A stretch of 64,000 nucleotides of DNA from Cyclaneusma minus (Eukaryota > Ascomycota > Leotiomycetes > Marthamycetales > Marthamycetaceae). The stretch is taken from NCBI GenBank assembly GCA_037179335.1, contig JAKZHN010000011.1, positions 960,428-1,024,427 on the forward strand, given 5' to 3'. Under the pieces are notes generated by a model. The model had not been told where the DNA came from. It made no database searches and saw nothing but the letters and a program-made list of their open reading frames with translations. Shown here piece by piece: positions 57,127 through 64,000 of the stretch (position 1 is its first letter; the number at the start of each line of letters is the position of its first letter). A program made the position numbers and the translations under genes.

Positions 57127-58421
57127 CTTCACTCGCTGGGTCCGTAAAAGGCGTAATTGGAAGAGTTGGTAGTAGAGAATGTTGCCAGTTTCTGCGAGCT
57201 GAGAATAGGAGAGGATTGAGAAAGGAATTGAGAAAAGGATTGTGAGGAGGAAAGAACTGGGAGAGGAGAGGGCCAGAGATATTATAGGACGAAGGGAAAC
57301 ACCTAGCTTTCCGCTAGCCCGCCTCAAGAGCGTTAAACATACCTCCCCTGCTGACGGTTTTCGCCGCCAAGGCTTATAAAATATGTGTAACAGGCCGGCG
57401 ATGCGAGACGGCGTGTGGGTCTTCGACAAAGTGATCGATGTGGCCGCGTACAGCCTCATATCTGGGGGCGGATGGCTCACCTCGTATGTACGAAGTCGGT
57501 GGATCACTGGACTGGAAGTCTGACGGGTCCCTAGAGTGAAGACCCACGAGAATTTGGATACCACCATTCTGACACCAGCACCGCTGCCGTGGTAACAGGG
57601 CTAGCTGCTCAGTACTGAATACATGTACTGTCAATCGTGTCGAACAAGAGCTGACCCCGCGTTGGGTGACTCGCCCCCTGCCGATAGCTCCCGCTGGTGC
57701 CGTTGCGGGGTATGGGGGGGTGGAGGGTGGGGCAATGTCTAAAAAGACCTGCTGATCGAGAGTGGTCCAGTGCACGGAGAAGCGGCCTGATTGGTTCAGG
57801 GTATATCCTCGAGTTCTTAAACGCGATCGAAAATGAGGGTGAGGTGGAACATAGAGGTTTGAGCTCCAAAGTTGAAGATTTTGTGATTTTGGAGTTCTTG
57901 TGTAACTGTGACCCCTTTTCTCGACAACAGACCGAGGCTCTGCCGAGCCAATCATGAAGCGAGCTGAACGACTCCAAGAGTCTTCAGATCGGTTGGAAAC
58001 TTTCCTATTTCCTACTGCTTGTACCTTCTCAAAATTTGCTATCCCGTTATCTACAGTGGGACGACAAAAGTCTGAACCCCCTTCCTGAATGTAACGTCTT
58101 AATTTTCAATAATATTATCAATCTCTGAGGGTATTCTTGATTTCTGGGGATATGATTAATCTCCGAGAATACTTTTAATCTTTGTGAATATTCTTAAGCA
58201 CTGGGGAATACCCTCAGTCACTGGGGATACTCACAATCGTCTGGAGGGGGTTTCAGACTTTTGTCGCATAACTGTAGTCATAGTCACATAGAAGACAAAC
58301 TCATTTAGGACAACGCCGGGTATATTTATTGTGGGATGGCGGCCTCGCCCTCTAAGGCAACTGATTTCCATTTGGATGTTATTACAAGTCTCAGTTCGCA
58401 TGGCGCCTGTTCCGATGCCAC
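57127..58421. other. intergenic between hydrolase start and dynamitin 3' end
   Basis: About 1.3 kb. The first part should hold the hydrolase promoter; 58054-58274 is an intact-looking MITE listed separately. No gene was recognised. Confidence 0.5.
58054..58274. mobile_element. Tc1/mariner-type MITE with terminal inverted repeats and TA duplication
   Basis: This 221-bp element is flanked by TA (58052-58053) and TA (58275-58276), as expected for Tc1/mariner insertion. Its ends start CAGT. The terminal repeats share CGACAAAAGTCTGAA followed by a C-run, at 58062 onward and, inverted, at about 58246-58266; overall the arms match over roughly 30 bp. The interior, about 58110-58245, is built of some six direct units of 18-20 bp of the form AATCTCTGGGAATATTCTT. 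There is no open frame for a transposase, so it is non-autonomous. Confidence 0.82.
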
Positions 58422-59851
58422 TCAAGCAAACTTGCTCATTTTCCCCTCCAGGTCCTTGACCCATCCTTCCACCGTCTTCATATTCCCACCCATTGTGCTC
58501 TCACCCTGCCTCATGGCCTCCTCGACCTTGGTCAAACCCTCCTCCCACATCTTTATGTCATTGGTCATATCCTCCTGCCTCCTCTCCACCTTCTCAAGCG
58601 TCTCATGTACCGTAGCAGCATCGGCATGGATCAGCCTCAGAGACCTCAGTCTGTCAAGCATCGCCGGCAACAGAGGCGCCAGTTTCTCGATCGCAGGAAG
58701 TGTCCCGTATAGAGCATTGATCTTTGCAATCTGTTCCGAGTCTTCGCTATCTCCAGTGGGAGTCATGTACCCACCCGCGGCTTTAAGATCGTCTTGGGCT
58801 GCTTTGGCAGAGCGTCGTGGCTCTTCCAGTCTCTCGGCTTCTGATGTCAAAGAGCGGACGCGCCGACTGATACCTTCCAGGGAGGAAGCCGATGTTTCGC
58901 TGAGCACGAGCATCTGGCGTTGGAGCGTATCTAGGGTGGGTAGAATGGCTCGGGGTACGCCTTTGGCGTCCAATTCGGGTATCGCAGAGGAGTTCAGGCC
59001 CAGAACTTGCTCTAGCATGCTGAGGCGATCATCAAATCTGGCGGCTTTGGCTAGGGTGTGGCTGTCCTGGAAGTCGGGCGCATAGGTGACCGTGTATGTC
59101 GTCGAGTCTCCTGGCTTTTGCTCGGCAGCTGCAGGGGCCTTGCTATCATTTGGACGAGGCGTTGAGCTCAATGCTTTTGCCAGCTTGGATCCTGCGGACG
59201 TCTCTGGCTTTCCCTCTGCGTGCGACAACGTTTCCAGCATCTTGCTGAGCTCTGTGGTATCCCCATCATCACTCTCGACGCTCTCCTTGTTCTCAGCCTT
59301 CCTCTTCGCAAAGGCTTCTTTAACCTCCTCGATCTCTCTCCGCAGCCTAGCCAGCTTACGGTCTAGTCCCTCGGCATCTTCCTCGTCGCTGAAATCGCCC
59401 AGCTCCACTGGCTCCCCATCTTCCGTGAATTGTCTCCGCGTCGAGACTTTGTATGATTTGCGTTTGCTATCGACTCGGTCTGAGAAGTCAACTTCTTTTG
59501 CGTCTACTCGCGACTGTTGGAAACGAGTGCGCGCAGAGTCAGGCTGCAGGCGATCTCGAGAGATGGCAGGTTCACAATTGTCTCCATCGTCGAAGTCTGA
59601 GTAGACTGAGGTTGCAGATTGGGATCGGGCGGTGCCTGTCTGTTCTTCGTATCAGGAGACTTTCTTCCATCAAGCTTCGTGCGGGGTACCAGACTCACAG
59701 GGAGGGTTGAGTTGTCGTCTGTCAAGTCGGGCGTCTCGTAGATATCTGGAGCTGAGTCCTGCGACACTGGTGAACAAAAGCTGGGGAAGCCGGTAGATTG
59801 TCTACGTACCAGATCTGGCAGATTCGCATACTTCCTGTTGTTGAGAGCCAT
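58422..59851 (-). CDS. dynactin subunit 2 (dynamitin, p50)
   Basis: Three exons: 59810-59851 (14 codons), 59699-59758 (20 codons) and 58422-59639, joined to 439 aa. Junctions give NNRKYANLPDLDSAPDIYET and DLTDDNSTLP, the conserved dynamitin N-terminal peptide. The third exon restores DRVDSKRKSYKVSTRRQFTE, then VELGDFSDEEDAEGLDRKLA and a long helical, coiled-coil rich C-terminus (REIEEVKEAFAKRKAEN; SMLEQVLGLNSS; LVLSETSASSLEGIS). Dynamitin forms the shoulder of dynactin and links the Arp1 filament to p150Glued, supporting dynein-driven transport and nuclear migration along microtubules. Acceptor choice for exon 3 (AACAG) is supported because it alone restores the conserved VDFSDRV block. Confidence 0.94.
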
Positions 59852-60358
59852 AACTGCAGGGACTCAAGCTGCGGGAACATTGAGGGTGTCGCGGTGTGGT
59901 GTTGTTGGAATAATCGTGCCGCACGGGAAGCTCAGGAAGGTGACCGTGAAGCGGGCGCACAGACCCCACCGACAAGGTGGGACCGTGGGGTAAAATGGTT
60001 AAACCATCTGAACATTGAAGGAGACCTCTCAATTACTAATTTGGAAATCAAGTTACCAATGGCCAGTACTGATGCAAATCTTCACAAAGTTCAGGCTTTG
60101 TGCCCAACAAGTAACCCAGAGGACAAAGTCTTAAGCTAAGTACTCTTTGGTCAGATTCGACTGAACCACCAACACTTGACCATCAAGATGGACCATGCCC
60201 GCACACCTTCCTGATCTTTGCAAGACCTGTGGATGCCATATCTTTGCAGTTTAGGCCTTTATTCTTACCTAGCTTTCAGCTCGCTACTAATAGGGTAGCT
60301 AGCTACACCTTAGATCTACAGCGATTCCTACATTTTTAGACCTTTGACCCAAACCAAG

Positions 60359-60492
60359 CTTCAAATTCAAGCGCAACTTCAACTTGGCGGCTTCGAGTCC
60401 AAATTCAGGCGCATCTTCAAATCCAAGCGCAATTTCAATTTGACAACTTCAACTTGGATCTCAACGTTCAAACTCAAAAGCAATTTCAGCTC
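60359..60492. repeat. degenerate TTCAA-rich tandem repeat
   Basis: The motifs AATTCAAGCGCAACTTCAAC, AATTCAGGCGCATCTTCAAA and TCCAAGCGCAATTTCAA recur in the same direction. Units are irregular, about 20-45 bp, and look like an eroded minisatellite. Confidence 0.5.
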
Positions 60493-61790
60493 CAATGTCA
60501 AGTTATAGCTAAACTTAACGCGCCCTAGTTAAAACATAACTCAAGGAAACAACTCAAGATAACTTAAAGTAATTTAAGTTACCACTTACCAGTAAGTTTC
60601 CCGTACCCCGACTCCAATTTCCATCGATATCAGCTAATCATCTCTATCCCTCGACGTCCGATTATCTTCTCGATGTCAGAGCAAAACAAGCAAACGAAAC
60701 GCTGTCCCGTTTCCAAGTCGACATTTGAGAGTATGCACTTGCAACCCCTTGACTAGGTCACTATCAGAAGGTAGTTTGCTACCGTGGTAAGTGTCTTCTC
60801 GAAGTTGAACCTTGCCATTCCTTTACCAATGAGCCGAAATCTCCACTATGCTCCAGTTCAACCCGTATCCAAGTCATCAGACAATCGTTAACCACTTGTC
60901 TGCCAACCTCACACCTCCATTTCTTCTTCTTACTTTCCCATGGCCCCAGGCACATCTATTTCTGATCTTGTACAATTACCGAAAGAATTCCTCGGATGCC
61001 AACTCGAAAAACCAGCTGAATGAAGATGTCCAATCCTCCTATACACGCCATCGCCCCCGTTCTTCGTCGGTAGCACATATAATTCCCATAGCACCACACA
61101 GTGTCTGATTACGAGTATCCCCAATTACCACAAACATGGATTCTGTCGCTCATCCTCAGTAAGTACATACGGGTACCTCCCGGTATACTATCACTAGGCC
61201 CCATCGTAGTTTCCAAATATCCAAAACGGCCGAAGGCCCGAAGTGGTGCTCAAAGCAGCTTGGACAACTCGTTGTCCCGTTCTCGACTATTCCAAAAGGT
61301 GCCACAGGCGCTACTGGATCCGAAGACTGAATAACAAGAAATAAACTCGGCGTTCACAAAGCCTAAAAACGGAATCGTAGGTAACTGCTCTATCAACCGA
61401 CGCCCACGACCCGCTCGGCGCAATACAATGCTTTGTCGTGAATTTCTCGGACTCGCTGCTAATGGACACCATATTACCGACGATATGCCAGGCCAAACAC
61501 CGCATACATCGTGGCTTTGAAACAAGCCTGCAAAGTACCTGTCGTTATCGACTCGCGCAACCTTTTCAAATTCCAGCAACTCCACCGATGGCAGGCAAAT
61601 CTATCGCTCGGATAAGTCAAAAGCTCGTCTGACTGTATTCCTCAAACAGCCTGGCTCCATGCAGATGCTGGCCACTTCATGTTGTTTTCGAGAATCGGCG
61701 AGTGCCAGGACTTCGCGGTGTGGGGTGACGTCGTAGGCACCCAACGGGAGGTTGATGTGAATACTGGATTGAAGGGAACTGCGAATGTCA

Positions 61791-61835
61791 GTCCGGGTGA
61801 TTGAGAGAAAGCCATGTGATCGAGATTTGGGGAAG
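61791..61835. repeat. short relic of the 19-bp minisatellite family
   Basis: GTCCGGGTGATTGAGAGAA followed by AGCCATGTGATCGAGATTTG gives two units closely like those in the array at 2620-2782 (for example ATCCAGGTGATTGAGAG). Confidence 0.55.
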
Positions 61836-61989
61836 TGACAGTGGCTGGACCCGGGGTCGCTTCGATACGTTACTATACAACCAAAGTAAAAAGAAGGCCA
61901 TATCCATCAAATTGCCAACATGCGGTAGGAGTCTCCGCTTCGCAGTGTGAACGGGAAAAACGGGAAAAAAGGAAGAAAAGGGTCAAGCA

Positions 61990-63468
61990 TCAAGCGCCGC
62001 CCATCTTCTCTGCCCGGAACAGCACCTCTCCATCTCTCAGGCAATCCACATTCCGCACCAACCTCACCTCCGCAGCCTTCGTCCTCCTCAAATGAGCCTT
62101 CTTCTCAGCCTCTTCATCCTCCACTTCCCCCTTCTCCTCCCCCTTCCCTACCTTCAGCTCCAGCTCCGCATTCCTAGCCTCCATCGTCTTCTGCAAAACC
62201 CTATGCATAGCCGCCAACACCTTCTCAGCCGCCCTCGCCAACGGCAATTCCGTAGCTTCCACCTCATCCCCGCTAATCCAACCCCCCTTCTCGCTCAATC
62301 CCTCCGTCTTGGACACTTCTTCGCGTAAGCGGACTAGGATGAGAGCGGCAAACATGTCGCCACAGCCGCTGAAATAGCAGTCTAGGGAAGGCACGATTAT
62401 GCGGAAGAGACGCGGGGTGTTGGTGGAGGTGAGAGTCGAGCCTATGACGGATAAGGAGGGCGTTGCGCCCGGGGAGGGGAAGGAGACGGATGTGACTATT
62501 ATGTGGGGGATGAGATAGGTGCTGTGAAGCGTTGCGATAGCTTGTTCCAAGGATGCTAGGTCGTGTATCTTTACCCCTGAGAGCAACCTTTTACACACAC
62601 CATCAGTCAGCATCGTCTTCTCCCAGAATTTCATCTGTTATTTCCGAGACTTGGTGTCATCCAGCCAGGCCCTCTATGAAGGAAACCGGAGAAAAACACA
62701 AGGGGTGCAAAGAGAAACACACGTACTCGGCCTCAAACTGATTAGGCAAAATCAAATCCGCATCCCTGATAAGCGTTTTGCAGGCTGGCACTACATCTTC
62801 AGCCACATACAGCCGGCCATTATCGCCCATAACAGGGTCTAGTACCCAGAAGAAGCTGCCCGGCTTCATAGTCGCTTTCAACTTCAATTCTCGTCCGATA
62901 GCGCCCACTGCCTGGACGGCTTCGGCGCCTGGCGCATAGCCAGACAGCATCATGTCGAAATCATCCAGGTAGGAGGCTTTGAGGCCGGAGAAAATATCCG
63001 TTATCTCGCTGGCTGAGGTTTTCGTGCCTTTGACTTGACGATAACCGGTGTGATTGCCTGGGGCAAGGGATATGAATGTTAGCATAGGGAAGGATGGAGG
63101 AGGATAAAGTGGTAACGGGGATATATGGAAAGGGGTAGTGGCAAGGAAAGTGGAGGGAGAGACGCACTGAAGTGTACCGTGTTGATAGCAGCTACTTCAC
63201 AGCCCAAGGACTGCATTACGAAGACGGCAATCGTGTTTCCAACATAGCTGGCACAGAGAAACGCTTTAGTGACTTGACATTGAACCGTGGGAACCCCCTT
63301 TGCTGGACAGGGCGGAGACAGCGAGGGAGTATGACTATTACTCACCCATAGACAACCTTGTAATCATCCAGTCAGTGTGAACTCGAGCATGAGTCGATTG
63401 GCAGCGCTTCTCACATGACTGGCAATCGCGAGGACGCGTGTCTCTGGCACTGGCAGATCTGCAGACAT
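61990..63468 (-). CDS. pyridoxal kinase
   Basis: Five exons: 63415-63468, 63346-63356 (11 nt), 63168-63247, 62727-63057 and 61990-62587, joined to 357 aa. The joined start reads VLAIASHVVYGYVGNTIAVF, the canonical pyridoxal kinase N-terminus, followed by LGCEVAAINTVHFSNHTGYR. Then come KGTKTSASEITDIFSGLKAS, VLDPVMGDNGRLYV (ATP/Mg region), DLILPNQFEAELLSGVKIHD and the catalytic CYFSGCGDMFAALIL, whose Asp is the base; the usual GTGD reads GCGD. It phosphorylates pyridoxal, pyridoxine and pyridoxamine to supply PLP, in the cytosol (ribokinase superfamily). A charged insert (ELELKVGKGEEKGEVEDEEA) lies near the C-terminus. The microexon is essential for the frame. Confidence 0.94.
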
Positions 63469-64000
63469 GGTGATCGTGAGAAGGGCAAGCGGACGGCTGA
63501 ATGTGGTGGTGTTGGCGGAAGAGGTGGTTATGGACGATAGACCCCGGTACTGCTTGTTGGCGTATCTGGATATAGATCTGGTATGGTTCGAAATCGCAGA
63601 CTTGGAAGGAGACTCAATTCTGAATCTCAAATGCGGCCGCTCTCGTCTTATCAGAGAGAGTTCAAAAGCGAAAGTTCATGAGGTCAAACTGAAGATATCG
63701 GCATGCGACTCTGCGATTGAATGTTCTCCATTTACCCCGCGCTAAACTCAAAGTGGAAGATGTGGGGGGCAGCTCCCGAGAACTGGGGATTCTCAATCCT
63801 CGTCCACAACTGCAAGTAAGAAAGAACACATGTACCCATCTACATATGCGTCCTCTTTGGAGACCGATGCAATGTGAAATGATATGCTTCATTACCCCTG
63901 AATCCAGTAAAGACCATGTTTCCTGATATCAACCCATCCGCGCCGCATGATAAAAAGGCCCACTGCTACAAATGCCTACGCTTATTCCTCATCACCGATC
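63469..64000. other. upstream flank of pyridoxal kinase to window end
   Basis: About 530 bp containing the pyridoxal kinase promoter. Short frames cross the window edge without a recognisable domain. Confidence 0.5.

Larger units (their letters stand above)
59852..61989. other. 2.1-kb region without a supportable gene
   Basis: Lies between the dynamitin start and the 3' end of the pyridoxal kinase gene. It holds a degenerate TTCAA-rich tandem repeat (60359-60492), an AT-rich patch (60530-60600) and a small relic of the minisatellite family (61791-61835). Frames up to about 110 codons on either strand show no recognisable domain. Confidence 0.5.

Noticed and set aside
1..64000. CRISPR array, prophage or integrated viral element
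   Set aside because: Spliced fungal genes throughout; the repeats seen are contiguous minisatellites without unique spacers, and no viral replication or capsid motif was noticed.

Overview
This window is chromosomal DNA from a filamentous ascomycete (Pezizomycotina, probably a Dothideomycete; the class is an inference from gene content and style, not proven). The evidence is eukaryotic gene structure with short 50-250 nt introns carrying GTATGT/GTAAGT/GTGAGT donors, plus clear fungal proteins: a Mph1 helicase, a CrnA-type nitrate transporter, a Kre9/Knh1-like GPI protein, calnexin and Utp20. There is no operon logic. Most genes are conserved single-copy housekeeping genes on both strands, separated by 0.5-3.8 kb gaps that hold decayed repeats. 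I saw no biosynthetic cluster, virus or CRISPR array.

Layout. 0-10 kb: a six-exon GH15 glucoamylase/trehalase-like enzyme, a decayed minisatellite-bearing element, an Aro8-like aminotransferase, and a large unrecognised gene broken by several frameshifts. 10-24 kb: a secreted S10 serine carboxypeptidase, a GPI-anchored Kre9/Knh1-type wall protein, a possible small gene remnant with RIP-like stops, a nitrate transporter with a 19-nt microexon, and a 1239-aa disordered, probably myristoylated protein. 24-31 kb: a mostly empty stretch, then the peroxisomal E2 Pex4, and a CWF19L1/Drn1-like splicing factor divergent from UTP20. 31-39 kb: UTP20 (2648-2665 aa), the ribosome-biogenesis giant. 39-48 kb: a repeat-rich gap, a Myb/SANT-like regulator, and the Mph1/FANCM helicase. 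48-55 kb: a secreted tandem-repeat protein with 16 LKMR units, the methionine-salvage dehydratase Mde1, and calnexin. 55-64 kb: a class C beta-lactamase-fold serine hydrolase, a near-intact Tc1/mariner-type MITE, dynamitin (dynactin p50), and pyridoxal kinase with an 11-nt microexon.

Joint themes. Several genes serve RNA and ribosome metabolism (UTP20 and CWF19L1 share a 545-bp divergent promoter) and the secretory pathway or cell surface (calnexin, carboxypeptidase, Kre9-like protein, repeat protein). PLP supply (pyridoxal kinase) and a PLP enzyme (Aro8-like) both occur but are 58 kb apart. The most unusual signals are (1) a dispersed family of old elements with Tc1/mariner-like ends and a 19-bp internal period, (2) the LKMR tandem-repeat secreted protein, (3) a Pex4 lacking the usual HPN tripeptide, and (4) the multiply frameshifted gene at 6.4-9.7 kb. 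Exon junctions were placed by hand, using reading-frame closure and recalled family motifs; they have not been tested against transcripts.
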